A stretch of 64,000 nucleotides of DNA from an uncultured Saprospiraceae bacterium. Its GTDB lineage: Bacteria > Bacteroidota > Bacteroidia > Chitinophagales > Saprospiraceae. The notes under the pieces were generated by a model, which did no database searches, was not told where the DNA came from, and saw only the letters and a list, made by a program, of their open reading frames with translations. Positions 17,553 through 26,215 of this stretch are shown piece after piece. The stretch covers positions 310,001-374,000 of the forward strand of contig CALLPI010000004.1 of assembly GCA_938015595.1 (NCBI GenBank), given 5' to 3'. How positions within the stretch are numbered: the stretch's first letter is position 1; each line of letters starts with the position of its first letter. Position numbers and translations under genes: made by a program.

Positions 17553-18266
17553 TTATTTCTTGTCTTGCTTGGCAAATACGCGCTTGAGCAAATCGCTAGT
17601 GCGGGCGCTGAGGTTGGAGCGAATGTTCTGTTCTTCTTTCTCCACTATGGCAAATAGGCCTTTAAGTGCCTCGCGGGTTACGTAATCGTCCAGGCTTGGG
17701 TTGGCTTTGTTTACCAACGGTATGCGATTGTAGGCATTCACTGCATCAGCCCAGTACTTGCGGGCGTTGAACTTGTCAAGCGATTCTACAATCACAGGAT
17801 TGAACTCCCGGTAGAGCGCGTCAAAGGTAGAGCGCTCCAGGTAGCGCGTAGCGGCGTCATTATTGCCCATAAGGATATTCATGGCATCGGTAATGGTCAT
17901 TTGCCGGATGGCATTCACGAAGATGGGCTTGGCCTTGGCCGCTGCATCTTCGGCGCCGCGATTGATGCGCTCCAAGATGACTTCTTCTACATCGCTGAAG
18001 CCCGGCACTACTTTGAGGCGTTCGGTTATCTGGCGGGCTTCAGCTGGCAACAATATCTTATAGGGGCTTTTGTAGTATCCATCCAATTGTGAGAGTTGGT
18101 CGGCGCCTTTACCAGAACCGATGGTCAGGGCTTCCTTGAGGCCAGCGGCTACATCAGCCTCGGTGAGGGGGAGTTCGCCGACAGCCAGGCTACTCAGGGT
18201 ATCACAAGCAGTAAAGATGGGTATGATGATCAGGGTAAACAAAAGGGCGGTAAGATGACGTATCAT
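17553..18266 (-). CDS. DUF4197 lipoprotein
   Basis: A 237-residue protein with a signal peptide and lipobox ending at about C21 (FTAC). The mature part has the DUF4197 layout: LPLTEADVAAGLKEALTIGS, LPAEARQITERLKVVPG, and ITDAMNILMGNNDAATRYLE (helical). The family is common in Bacteroidota and Proteobacteria and has no settled function. The start at 18266 puts the signal peptide at the N-terminus; the open frame further upstream to 18341 is low-complexity. It is convergent with frr (18 bp between stops) and lies downstream of rplY. Confidence 0.85.
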   Translation of the reverse strand: MIRHLTALLFTLIIIPIFTACDTLSSLAVGELPLTEADVAAGLKEALTIGSGKGADQLSQLDGYYKSPYKILLPAEARQITERLKVVPGFSDVEEVILERINRGAEDAAAKAKPIFVNAIRQMTITDAMNILMGNNDAATRYLERSTFDALYREFNPVIVESLDKFNARKYWADAVNAYNRIPLVNKANPSLDDYVTREALKGLFAIVEKEEQNIRSNLSARTSDLLKRVFAKQDKK

Positions 18267-18344
18267 ACGTATGTAATTAATGTAGTGAATAGTATTGTTG
18301 GTGTACTTTTTGCACAGGTAGTAGCTCTGATCCTCAATCAAGAA

Positions 18345-18390
18345 AGCCTTCGACTTTGTACGGCAGAAGAACGGTACAAGGCCGAAGGCT
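18345..18390 (-). terminator. Probable terminator after rplY
   Basis: AGCCTTCG...GTAC and GTAC...CGAAGGCT form a long imperfect stem, followed on the minus strand by TTTCTTG. It lies 25 bp past the rplY stop. The T-run is short, so this is a moderate call. Confidence 0.5.
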
Positions 18391-18414
18391 CGTATGAAGA
18401 GCTATGGGTTATTT

Positions 18415-19005
18415 CTACTTTTTTCCGGCTTTTTCGGCTGCTGCAGCAGCACTGCGCAGTGCACGCGGGATATCAATGGTAGCGATGGGCGTACCGGGCG
18501 AGTTGAGAATCTCTACATTGTGCGGTGGCTTGATGTCGCGGATACGCATAGATTGCCCCATTTCGAGGCCGGATATGTCGAGTTTTAGCTCAGTGATCAG
18601 GTTTTCCGGCATGGCTTTGATTTTCACGCGGCGCACTTTTTGCTGCAGTTTACCGCCATTCTTTACGCCAATGGCGGTGCCGGTGAAGCGAAGGGGTACT
18701 TCTACTTTTACTGGATGCCCTTCAGTAAGGGCCAAGAAGTCAATGTGGAGGATTTTTTCCGATACCGGATGATACTGTACCTCCTTGACTATGGCGCGAT
18801 AGGACTTGCCTTGTATAGTGATTTCGGCAACCTTAAAATCTGGCGTATAAATAAGGTGGCGCACTGATGCCCAGTCGGTAGCAAAATGCTCCGTGAGTTG
18901 CGGGCCATAGAGCACGCAGGGTATTTGTTCGCTGTAGCGAACGGCCTTGGTTCCTTTCTTGCCCAACTCCGTCCTGGGCTGCCCTTGAATTGTAATTACT
19001 TCCAT
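18415..19005 (-). CDS. rplY: 50S ribosomal protein L25 / general stress protein Ctc
   Basis: A 196-residue protein of the long (CTC) form: an N-terminal 5S-rRNA-binding L25 domain (about residues 1-92, GQPRTELGKKGTKAVR and IPCVLYG) and a C-terminal beta domain (about 100-180, HIDFLALTEGHPVKVEVPL). It ends in an Ala/Lys-rich tail. It follows prs by 118 bp on the same strand, the common prs-rplY gene order, but has its own TATCTTTG box at 19048-19055. The start at 19005 (MEVITIQG) is chosen over the upstream ATG at 19050, which overlaps that box. Confidence 0.93.
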   Translation of the reverse strand: MEVITIQGQPRTELGKKGTKAVRYSEQIPCVLYGPQLTEHFATDWASVRHLIYTPDFKVAEITIQGKSYRAIVKEVQYHPVSEKILHIDFLALTEGHPVKVEVPLRFTGTAIGVKNGGKLQQKVRRVKIKAMPENLITELKLDISGLEMGQSMRIRDIKPPHNVEILNSPGTPIATIDIPRALRSAAAAAEKAGKK

Positions 19006-19047
19006 GATTGTTACGGCTTTATAGCAGTATGCCCCGAAAAAGGCACG

Positions 19048-19055
19048 CAAAGATA
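19048..19055 (-). promoter_or_regulatory. -7 box for rplY
   Basis: The minus strand reads TATCTTTG, about 43 bases before the rplY start. A TTG about 21 bases further upstream can serve as the -33 element. Confidence 0.6.
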
Positions 19056-19123
19056 GGAACTTTTTAGAGAGTAGCGCAAAGTTGCGAAAAAAATCTTTGC
19101 AAATAGTTGGGTCAGCAGGGCAT

Positions 19124-20056
19124 TTAGTTTTCTATGAAAAGTGCAGAAATAGAGCGATGCTCGTGCATGTTGCGTATGGCGCGAGAGAAGAGCATAGCGG
19201 TGGAGAGCACTTTGATCTTGGGTGACTGCTGGCGTAGCGGCAGCGTGTCGCAAACGAGGACTTCCGACAGCACGGACTTTTCGATGTTTTCGTAGGCATT
19301 GCCCGAGAGTACTGGATGCGTGCACAGCGCCCTAACGCTGCGCGCGCCTTTTTCCATGAGCGCTTCAGCAGCGCGGCATAGGGTGCCGGCGGTGTCTACC
19401 AGGTCGTCCACTAGGATGACATCTGCGCCAGCTACGTCACCGATGACGGTGATGCCGGCCACCTGGTTGGCACGCTCGCGATATTTGTCGCATATGACCA
19501 GGTCGGTTTTGAAATACTTGGAGTAAGTGCGGGCGCGTTTGACGCCACCCACATCGGGCGAAGCAAAGATGGTATTGCTTAGCCCTTGTTCGTGCAGGTA
19601 AGGCATGTAAATGGCTTCGGAGCGCAGGTGGTCCACCGGAATATCGAAGAAGCCCTGTATTTGGTCGGCATGGAGGTCCATCGTCATTACGCGGGTGGCG
19701 CCGGCTGCCTCCAGTAGGTTGGCGATGAGCTTTGCGGAGATGGGTACGCGGGGTTTATCCTTGCGGTCTTGCCGGGCGTAGCCAAAGTAAGGGATTACGG
19801 CGGTAATGTACTCTGCTGAGGCGCGACGAGCAGCATCAATCATGAGCAACAACTCCATGAGGTTGTCTGCTGGTGATATAGTGGACTGAATGAGAAACAC
19901 GAAGTCGCCGCGCACTGATTCCTGGATAACAGGCTGCATCTCACCATCGCTGAAGCGGTTGAGTTGAATTTTGCCCAGGTCTTTGCCATAATAATAAGCT
20001 ATGCGTTCGGCCAAGTACTTTGACCGCGTGCCGGAGAAGAGTTTAACGTCGCTCAT
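19124..20056 (-). CDS. prs: Ribose-phosphate pyrophosphokinase
   Basis: A 310-residue enzyme that makes PRPP from ribose 5-phosphate and ATP for nucleotide, His and Trp synthesis. Family landmarks: FSDGEMQPVIQESVRG (about residues 35-50), PYFGYARQDRKDKPRVPISAK (ATP-binding flexible loop, about 89-109), MDLHADQIQGFF (about 125) and the PRPP-binding loop VILVDDLVDTAGT (about 212-224). A TACCTTTG box lies at 20086-20093. PRPP feeds the histidine pathway represented nearby by hisB. Confidence 0.96.
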   Translation of the reverse strand: MSDVKLFSGTRSKYLAERIAYYYGKDLGKIQLNRFSDGEMQPVIQESVRGDFVFLIQSTISPADNLMELLLMIDAARRASAEYITAVIPYFGYARQDRKDKPRVPISAKLIANLLEAAGATRVMTMDLHADQIQGFFDIPVDHLRSEAIYMPYLHEQGLSNTIFASPDVGGVKRARTYSKYFKTDLVICDKYRERANQVAGITVIGDVAGADVILVDDLVDTAGTLCRAAEALMEKGARSVRALCTHPVLSGNAYENIEKSVLSEVLVCDTLPLRQQSPKIKVLSTAMLFSRAIRNMHEHRSISALFIEN

Positions 20057-20085
20057 CAGTATGTAAAAGTTATTGCTGCCGCAGG

Positions 20086-20093
20086 CAAAGGTA
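20086..20093 (-). promoter_or_regulatory. -7 box for prs
   Basis: The minus strand reads TACCTTTG, 30 bases before the prs start. No clear -33 element. Confidence 0.5.
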
Positions 20094-20144
20094 GTTCAAT
20101 TTTTTGCCTTGCTGCGATAAAGTTGTTGTCGAATGGAGGAAAAA

Positions 20145-20180
20145 TAAGACAAGCCACTCCTGGGCTCGCAAGAGTGGCTT
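20145..20180 (-). terminator. Terminator of the rpmB-rpmG-DUF4295 operon
   Basis: AAGCCACTC (20151-20159) pairs with GAGTGGCTT (20172-20180); on the minus strand the stem is followed by TGTCTTATTTTT. It separates the operon from prs. Confidence 0.75.
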
Positions 20181-20226
20181 GGCATGCACTTTGGTCAAAG
20201 GGCTTATTTAGCTCAAAAAACAAGAT

Positions 20227-20403
20227 TTACTTCACATCGCTGAAGAACTCCTTGACCTTGTCTTTGTGCACAATGACCTCTTTATAGGTGTATTTGCCTG
20301 TTTTCGGATCTTTGATAGGCTTTACTACGCGCACATGGTCTTTGCCCGAACCCGCATTGGCGGAGCGCTGAGCAACCCGTGCGTTTTTAGATACCTTTGC
20401 CAT
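20227..20403 (-). CDS. DUF4295 small basic protein
   Basis: A 58-residue Lys-rich protein starting MAKVSKNARVAQRSANAGSG and ending EFFSDVK. This small family is typical of Bacteroidota and is found directly after rpmB and rpmG, as here, which suggests a ribosome-linked role; its function is not established. The reading frame was checked codon by codon from ATG at 20401-20403 to TAA at 20227-20229. The rpmG stop lies 65 bp upstream on the same strand. Confidence 0.9.
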   Translation of the reverse strand: MAKVSKNARVAQRSANAGSGKDHVRVVKPIKDPKTGKYTYKEVIVHKDKVKEFFSDVK

Positions 20404-20468
20404 GATGCGATGGATTTAACAGTTGAAAATATTCGAATTAAGACTGTACCGATACCACAAAAAGTGGT

Positions 20469-20657
20469 TTACTTGATTTCGCGGTGTACGGTTTTTTTCC
20501 TCAGTATCGGGTTGTACTTGAGCAGTTCGAGCCTGTTGGGCGTATTTTTGCGGTTTTTCTGAGTAATGTAGCGGGAAGTGCCCGGCATGCCGAGAGCTTT
20601 GTGCTCCGTACACTCCAGGATGATCATGATGCGGTTTCCTTTTTGCTTCTTGGCCAT
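20469..20657 (-). CDS. rpmG: 50S ribosomal protein L33
   Basis: A 62-residue protein with the L33 pattern: [38 protein letters not shown] and a [16 protein letters not shown] end. The zinc-binding Cys pairs of the C+ form are absent (only one Cys), so it is the zinc-free form. It lies 27 bp after rpmB in the same operon. Confidence 0.95.
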   Translation of the reverse strand: MAKKQKGNRIMIILECTEHKALGMPGTSRYITQKNRKNTPNRLELLKYNPILRKKTVHREIK

Positions 20658-20684
20658 GGCTGCCGGTGGTTTTCAGTAGTTGAA

Positions 20685-20933
20685 TTAAATTTTTGTACCG
20701 GTATGAACACCTTTCTTCTCCAGTTTTTTCAGATAAGCGTACACGCCAAGTTTATTGATGGTGCGAATTTCGGCGGTGCATACCTTGAGGGTGATCCACT
20801 CGTCCGTTTCGGGCACATAGAAGCGCTTCTTCTGAATATTGGGCAGAAAGCGGCGGCGTGTTTTGCGATTGGAGTGCGAAACGTTATTGCCCGAAACTGG
20901 GCGCTTACCAGACAATTGACAAACTTTGGACAT
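20685..20933 (-). CDS. rpmB: 50S ribosomal protein L28
   Basis: An 82-residue protein with the L28 signature ([20 protein letters not shown], then [11 protein letters not shown]). The start at 20933 is 40 bases after the 3' end of tRNA-Arg, on the same strand. The open frame further upstream runs through the tRNA and is not coding. It heads the rpmB-rpmG-DUF4295 operon. Confidence 0.95.
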   Translation of the reverse strand: MSKVCQLSGKRPVSGNNVSHSNRKTRRRFLPNIQKKRFYVPETDEWITLKVCTAEIRTINKLGVYAYLKKLEKKGVHTGTKI

Positions 20934-20973
20934 GACTTGGCGTCTTTTCTGTTCCCTCAAAAAAATTTTGATG

Positions 20974-21047
20974 TGACTCCGGCAGGACTCGAACCTGCAA
21001 CCTTCTGATCCGTAGTCAGATGCTCTATCCAATTAAGCTACGGAGCC
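20974..21047 (-). tRNA. tRNA-Arg (anticodon ACG)
   Basis: A complete cloverleaf: acceptor GGCTCCG with CGGAGTC, D arm, anticodon stem TCTGA/TCAGA with loop CTACGGA (anticodon ACG, A34 probably edited to inosine) and T arm GCAGG-TTCGAGT-CCTGC. CCA is not encoded. It is read together with rpmB from the promoter at 21066-21094. Confidence 0.95.
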
Positions 21048-21065
21048 ATTTTTTCAATTAGAGCG

Positions 21066-21094
21066 CAAAGATACGACTTTTTTGAATTGCACAA
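21066..21094 (-). promoter_or_regulatory. Promoter of tRNA-Arg and rpmB operon
   Basis: Read on the minus strand: TTG, 18 bases, TATCTTTG (21066-21073). It is one of the best matches to the Bacteroidota promoter in the window and lies 18 bases before the tRNA. Confidence 0.75.
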
Positions 21095-21113
21095 TAGATT
21101 CGGTAGAAAAAAA

Positions 21114-22247
21114 TCAAAGTACGCCTTTAGTACTGGGCAGCCAGAGGTGTTCGGGGTCGCGGCGCAAGGCCATTTTGAGTGCGCGGGCAAATGCCTTGAA
21201 GATGGCTTCTATTTTATGGTGTTCATTTTGGCCTTCGGCGCGGATGTGCAGGTTACAGCGAGCGGCGTCGCTAAAGGACTTGAAAAAGTGGAAGAACATC
21301 TCGGTGGGCATGTCGCCCACTTTTTCACGGCGAAACTCGGTTTGCCACACCAGCCAGGGTCTGCCACCAAAGTCTGCCGCCACCTGCGCCAGGCAGTCGT
21401 CCATGGGCAAGCAGTAGCCGTAGCGCTCCATGCCGCGTTTGTCGGCCAGGGCGCGATGAAAAGCTTCGCCCAGTGCCAGGGCAACATCTTCTATGGTGTG
21501 GTGTTCGTCAATGTGCAAGTCACCTTCGGCGCGGATGTATAGGTCGCAGCCGGAGTGTCGGGCTACTTGCTCGAGCATGTGATCAAAGAATCCGAGGCCA
21601 GTGCGGATGTCGGCTTGGCCGGCACCGTCGAGGTTCAGGCGCACGAGGATATCGGTTTCGCGGGTTTGCCTGTGGTGCGTCACGGCGCGAGCTGGTAGTT
21701 TGAGCTGCTGCCAGATGTCTTCCCAACGGGTGGTGGCTAGGACTATCACATCCTGGAGGGCTTCGATACCGTGAGGTAGTTCAGCAGCGCCCAGATTGGG
21801 GTTTTCATTGAGCCAGATAGCGCGGCAGCCCAGGTTTTTAGCCAGTTGTACATCTGTGAGGCGGTCGCCAATTACGAATGAGTTGGCCAGGTCGTAGCTG
21901 CCATCGGTGTATGCAGTCAGCATGGCCGTACCAGGTTTTCGCGTGGGTTTATTTTCGTGTGGGTAGCTACGGTCAATGTGTATAGCGCTAAAGTGAATGC
22001 CTTCGTTGGCCAAGGCCTGAATGATTTTGTGATGAGCCGGCCAGAAGGTTTCCTCTGGGAAGTCTGGCGTACCCAGCCCATCTTGATTGGTGACCATGAC
22101 CAACTCATAGTCCAACTCGCGGGCTATGCGGGAGAGCCAGGTAAAGACCCCAGGGTAAAATACGATTTTTTCAAGGCTGTCCAGTTGGTAGTCGTTGGGT
22201 TCGAGCACAAGTGTACCGTCGCGGTCTATAAAGAGCACTTTTTTCAT
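21114..22247 (-). CDS. hisB: Bifunctional histidinol-phosphatase / imidazoleglycerol-phosphate dehydratase
   Basis: A 377-residue fusion that carries out two steps of histidine synthesis. The N-terminal HAD phosphatase (about 1-165) has the nucleophile in FIDRDGTLV (D8, D10) and [16 protein letters not shown]. The C-terminal dehydratase (about 185-377) has its two metal-binding repeats, [14 protein letters not shown] (about 250) and [17 protein letters not shown] (about 345), plus FFDHMLEQ. The fused form occurs in enterobacteria and Bacteroidota. No other his genes are in the window. It is followed upstream on the same strand by aroB, 21 bp away. Confidence 0.96.
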   Translation of the reverse strand: MKKVLFIDRDGTLVLEPNDYQLDSLEKIVFYPGVFTWLSRIARELDYELVMVTNQDGLGTPDFPEETFWPAHHKIIQALANEGIHFSAIHIDRSYPHENKPTRKPGTAMLTAYTDGSYDLANSFVIGDRLTDVQLAKNLGCRAIWLNENPNLGAAELPHGIEALQDVIVLATTRWEDIWQQLKLPARAVTHHRQTRETDILVRLNLDGAGQADIRTGLGFFDHMLEQVARHSGCDLYIRAEGDLHIDEHHTIEDVALALGEAFHRALADKRGMERYGYCLPMDDCLAQVAADFGGRPWLVWQTEFRREKVGDMPTEMFFHFFKSFSDAARCNLHIRAEGQNEHHKIEAIFKAFARALKMALRRDPEHLWLPSTKGVL

Positions 22248-22268
22248 AACAGTGATTTCAGCTCAAAA

Positions 22269-23339
22269 TTACAGTACTGTGTTGTACCAGCACAGTGCCT
22301 CTCGAATGGCCGCTTCATCAGCAAAGCTATCCACTTGTACCTGGCCAATGGCCGGTAACAAGGCAAAGCTGATGTGTCCGCCAGTGTTTTTCTTGTCGTG
22401 GCGCATTAGGGCGATCAGTTGTTCAAAAGAGGTTTCGGGTAGTGTTGGCAGAGGATAGATACGCCGGATGAATTGCACAATGCCCTCTAGGTCGGCCTCT
22501 GGTAGGCCGCTTAGCTGCCACGACAGAAAGGCTTCTGCCATCATACCTGCAGCTATTGCTTCTCCGTGTAGCAGGGGCAGGGGGCCGTCGAGTGCCCAGG
22601 CCTCCAGCGCATGGCCTATGGTATGGCCAAAGTTGAGTGCCTTACGCAGCCCCTTTTCGTAGGGGTCAGCTTCCACAATGGCCTGCTTGACGCGAAGTGA
22701 TCGGAGAATGACCTCCTCGTTATGCACGGCCGATTCCAGGGGGGCTTGACGCAGCGCTTCCCATTGTGCCGCATCGGCAATGAGGGCGTGCTTGATGACT
22801 TCCGCGAAGCCGCTGCGCAGCTCCCGCTCTGGCAGCGTGTGGAGGAAAGCTGGGTCAATGTACACGGCAATGGGGTGCCGAAACACGCCGATGCTGTTTT
22901 TTACACCGCCAAAGTCAAAGCCCAGTTTGCCGCCTATGGAGGCGTCCACCTGAGCCAGTAAGGTAGTGGGAATTTGCACAAAATCCAGGCCGCGCTTGAA
23001 GGTGGCGGCGCAAAAGCCGCCCATATCGCCCAGTACGCCACCGCCTAGGTTAATAACTAGCGCGCTGCGCTCTAGGCCGGCGCGAAGCATGTCTTCCCAG
23101 ATACGGACGCAAGTGTGTACGTTTTTGTGCGCTTCGCCAGCAGGTATGACGATAAGGTGTAAGGCAAGATGCGCCGGCAGCAGGGGCTGAAGCAGCGGCC
23201 AGCAATGCATGTAGGTGTTTTCGTCGCATACTACGGCTATGGCCGACCATTGGCCCTGAAGCCAAAGCGTGGGCAAGGCCTCGGCTAGGGCGCCCAGGTG
23301 AATGGTGTAGCCGGAAACAGAAAGGGAGTGCATGGGCAT
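22269..23339 (-). CDS. aroB: 3-dehydroquinate synthase
   Basis: A 356-residue enzyme that converts DAHP to 3-dehydroquinate in the shikimate pathway, using NAD and a metal. Landmarks: PAGEAHKNV, the NAD-binding GGGVLGDMGGFCAATF, QIPTTLLAQVDASIGGK, GFAEVIKHALI, NFGHTIGHALE and HGEAIAAGM; these include the metal-binding Glu and two His. The frame is open to 23417, but a TACGTTTG box at 23358-23365 (minus strand) and the family length favour MPMHSLSVSG at 23339. It probably shares a transcript with hisB (21 bp gap). Confidence 0.93.
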   Translation of the reverse strand: MPMHSLSVSGYTIHLGALAEALPTLWLQGQWSAIAVVCDENTYMHCWPLLQPLLPAHLALHLIVIPAGEAHKNVHTCVRIWEDMLRAGLERSALVINLGGGVLGDMGGFCAATFKRGLDFVQIPTTLLAQVDASIGGKLGFDFGGVKNSIGVFRHPIAVYIDPAFLHTLPERELRSGFAEVIKHALIADAAQWEALRQAPLESAVHNEEVILRSLRVKQAIVEADPYEKGLRKALNFGHTIGHALEAWALDGPLPLLHGEAIAAGMMAEAFLSWQLSGLPEADLEGIVQFIRRIYPLPTLPETSFEQLIALMRHDKKNTGGHISFALLPAIGQVQVDSFADEAAIREALCWYNTVL

Positions 23340-23559
23340 ACGCTGGAAATAGTGCTGCAAACGTAGCGCTTTTTCTACATTCTCCCAGAATGGCTGCAAA
23401 CTATGCGCATTTTTCATGTGAGTTTGCCTACTGCATTCTCTTTAGGTATAAAACTGTCGCCACCCTTATACTCGCTGGGCTTGCTGCTGCTCAAATGGGG
23501 CACCTACTCCCCATCTTAAAAGCTGGCTTGACCAATGCCTCTGTTGCCAAGCCCTCCAC

Positions 23560-23888
23560 TTGGCTACCCCTCGATGGGAAAGTGCGCCGCGGCTTTATCG
23601 GCACTAGGTGGGCAAATGGTAAGCTTGAGCCGTACCCTGATGAATCTATACCAGTTGAGCGTTGGTTCGGGCGTATTGGTACAAGGTGTGGAGCCGTCAG
23701 GGCCAGCCGGTGCAGCCGGCTTACAACAAGGCGACATAATTACTGAACGTGATAGCCATGAGGTAAAAGCCATTGACGACTTGCACAAACTGCTCAACGA
23801 AGACTCCATTGGCAAAACCGACAAGCTACTTGTACTGCACAATGGGTGCAAAACGCGCTTGCTCATCACGCCTGTAGAAACTAACTAA
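23560..23888 (+). pseudogene. HtrA-type serine protease remnant (PDZ domain only, frameshifted)
   Basis: The last 80 codons read as a clean PDZ domain (SGVLVQGVEPSGPAGAAGLQQG, then a IDDLHKLL segment and LLITPVETN at the end), closest to the C-terminus of HtrA/S1C proteases. Just before it, the linker typical of those enzymes is split: DGKVRRGFIG (23570-23603) is in one frame, and GGQMVSLSRTLMNLYQL continues in the next frame. No trypsin-like domain with its His-Asp-Ser triad is visible upstream before aroB. It is therefore a broken fragment; an alternative is a real short PDZ protein starting at an ATG near 23616. Confidence 0.65.
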
Positions 23889-24016
23889 AGCACCATGGCA
23901 AGGGGCAACGCTATCATTCGCTGGCAGCATTTTGCCGAAAATTTGGGTGAATTTATCGAATGAATGTGCATGAGAATTGTGCGATGGGCATTTTTACCGA
24001 TTATAGAAATCTCTAT

Positions 24017-24592
24017 ATGGCGCTTTTCCTAACAGTAAGCGATTGGTGGATGGCACTGGAGCGGCCGGAGCAGATATTCTGGGTGACAGCGCTGGTGTTC
24101 TCGCTGCTGCTGCTCATTCAGTTTATTCTTTCGCTTACTGGCTTGGGTTTTGATGACGACACAGATGGCTATACATCTGGGCACGACCACGACTTTTCCA
24201 TCTTTTCTGTCCGAAGTATTATTGCGTTTTTTGCCTTCCTGGGCTGGACGGGGGTCCTCATGCTGGGCGTCGGCCTAAACTTATGGCTGGCAGTACTACT
24301 GGGTTTGCTTATGGGGGGCATTGCCATGTTCTTGGTGGCCTATCTTATCTTTTGGTTCTCACGGCTGGGGCAGGAGAGCAACTTACAAGCCCACGACACC
24401 CTTTATCAAAAAGGCGAAGTGTATACAACCATACCACCCGCACGTACAGGCAAAGGCCGCGTGATGGTCAAAGCCCGCCATGTGCTACGGGAGTGGGAGG
24501 CCATGACCGATGGCCCCGCCATCCCTACTGGTGCTGCGATATGGGTAGCTGACGTACTGGACGACAATGTGCTGCTGGTGACGACTGAATGA
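24017..24592 (+). CDS. NfeD-like membrane protein with C-terminal OB-fold
   Basis: A 191-residue protein. The first part has hydrophobic helices (FWVTALVFSLLLLIQFILSL near residue 20 and a pair at about 70-120), separated by an acidic loop with several Asp. The C-terminal 75 residues (LYQKGEVYTTIPPARTGKGRVMVKA...IWVADVLDDNVLLVTTE) look like the soluble OB domain of NfeD/YuaF proteins. These usually sit beside a flotillin gene and work with it in membrane microdomains, but no flotillin gene follows here. Upstream in-frame ATGs (23960, 23984) are possible starts. Confidence 0.65.
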   Translation: MALFLTVSDWWMALERPEQIFWVTALVFSLLLLIQFILSLTGLGFDDDTDGYTSGHDHDFSIFSVRSIIAFFAFLGWTGVLMLGVGLNLWLAVLLGLLMGGIAMFLVAYLIFWFSRLGQESNLQAHDTLYQKGEVYTTIPPARTGKGRVMVKARHVLREWEAMTDGPAIPTGAAIWVADVLDDNVLLVTTE

Positions 24593-25069
24593 GTGCCAGA
24601 TTTTATTCCTTCCTCCTAAGCCCATCAAAGTACTACGGGTGCTCCAAAGTAAAGCAATGCCTCGGAAAAGAAAGACCACTATCAACCTGTACTCTTTTGT
24701 GGTAGTCCTTTTGTAGGTGGCAGCGAGCCTTTGTAGAATAGCCCTATTGTACCAAAGGGATGCATGAACTGTAAGTTTAAGCGAATGCTCCCTCTCAAAA
24801 GAAGTGGATTTTTGAGGTTTCTCCATGAACAAGGTTTGGTACTCAAAAAGAGCTCTTTTACTCGCAACTCATGGCTCGAAGCTACCCGAATAGTCATCTG
24901 TTGAAATTAACCGATTTAGTCTTGCAACTGAAACAAACCCTCTTCAGGCCTATAAGGCACTATGCTTTTTCTTCGCTACTCCTATCCCTCTACTCACGTG
25001 CCGCCTTACTATTTGAACTTATCGCCCTCCTTTTTTGTACTTGAACTGATAACCATATATTGTATTCAA
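24593..25069. other. Intergenic DNA, no gene seen
   Basis: About 480 bp between the NfeD-like gene and mnmA. Open frames on either strand are short and have no protein-like features. This is where a flotillin partner gene would be expected, but I see no trace of one. Confidence 0.5.
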
Positions 25070-26215
25070 ATGAGTAAACTCGGCAAGGTGCTGGTGGCTA
25101 TGAGCGGTGGCATTGACAGCACCGTCACAGCCATGATGCTGCATCAGCAGGGCTATGAGGTCATTGGCATCACCATGAAAACCTGGGACTATGCCAACTC
25201 CGGAGGCAGCCGCAAGGAAACCGGTTGCTGCAGCCTCGACTCCATAAACGACGCCCGCCAAGTGGCCGTCACTATGGGCTTCCATCATTTCATCATTGAT
25301 ATCCGGGAAGAATTTGGCGATTATGTCATTAACAACTTCGTGGAAGAGTATCTGGCTGGCCGTACGCCCAATCCCTGCGTGCTTTGTAACACTCATATCA
25401 AGTGGAACGCCCTGCTCAAGCGTGCCGATGCGCTCGACTGCGAGTTCATCGCCACTGGGCACTATGCCAAGATTGAAGAATTGGACGGGCGGCGCTTCAT
25501 TGCCAAAGCCAAAGACCTGAACAAAGACCAGTCGTATGTGCTTTGGGGGCTGAGCCAGGCGTGCCTGCAGCGCAGCCGTTTTCCGCTAGGCACCTACACT
25601 AAGCCGGAAGTGCGTCAGATGGCTGCTGACATGGGCTTTCTGGAGCTGTCGGCAAAAGCCGAAAGCTACGAAATCTGTTTTGTGCCTGATAATGATTACC
25701 GCGGCTTTCTCAAGCGCAAGGTAGAGGGGCTGGAAGAACAAGTAGCAGGCGGGTATTTTGTGGACGTCGAAGGCAAAATACTAGGCCGACACGAGGGCTA
25801 CCCTTTTTACACCATTGGCCAGCGCAAGGGGCTAGGCATAGCCCTTGGTGAGCCAATGTTTGTCATCGAAATCCGGCCGGAAACCAATACTGTGGTGCTG
25901 GGCCGTCAGGCCGACTTGCTACGCAACGGCATGACGGTAGGCCAGGTGAACCTCATGAAGTATGCCCACATCCCCGATGGGCTGGAGGCTGTAACCCGCA
26001 TTCGTTACAGAGACCGCGGCACGCTGAGTAGCTTGCGCCAGATAGCCGATGACAAAGTAGAAGTAGAGTTTTATGCCCACGTAAGTGGCATAGCTCCAGG
26101 GCAGTCGGCAGTCTTTTACGAAGGCGACCACGTGGTAGGTGGCGGCATTATTTATTCGGGCGTTAGGCGGGCTACTCCAGTGCCAATAGAGCTCTCTACT
26201 AGCCAACTTACTTGA
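25070..26215 (+). CDS. mnmA: tRNA 2-thiouridine(34) synthase MnmA
   Basis: A 381-residue ATP-dependent enzyme that puts sulfur on U34 of tRNA-Lys, -Glu and -Gln. The PP-loop SGGIDS is at about residues 12-17. The two catalytic Cys residues are in NPCVLCN (about 102-108) and SYEICFVPD (about 202), and GHYAKI and YTIGQRKGLGI are family landmarks. The start at 25070 (MSKLGKVLVAMSGG) is chosen over the ORF extension to 24962, which has no family match. It overlaps the convergent DUF2147 gene by eight bases at the 3' end. Confidence 0.96.
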   Translation: MSKLGKVLVAMSGGIDSTVTAMMLHQQGYEVIGITMKTWDYANSGGSRKETGCCSLDSINDARQVAVTMGFHHFIIDIREEFGDYVINNFVEEYLAGRTPNPCVLCNTHIKWNALLKRADALDCEFIATGHYAKIEELDGRRFIAKAKDLNKDQSYVLWGLSQACLQRSRFPLGTYTKPEVRQMAADMGFLELSAKAESYEICFVPDNDYRGFLKRKVEGLEEQVAGGYFVDVEGKILGRHEGYPFYTIGQRKGLGIALGEPMFVIEIRPETNTVVLGRQADLLRNGMTVGQVNLMKYAHIPDGLEAVTRIRYRDRGTLSSLRQIADDKVEVEFYAHVSGIAPGQSAVFYEGDHVVGGGIIYSGVRRATPVPIELSTSQLT

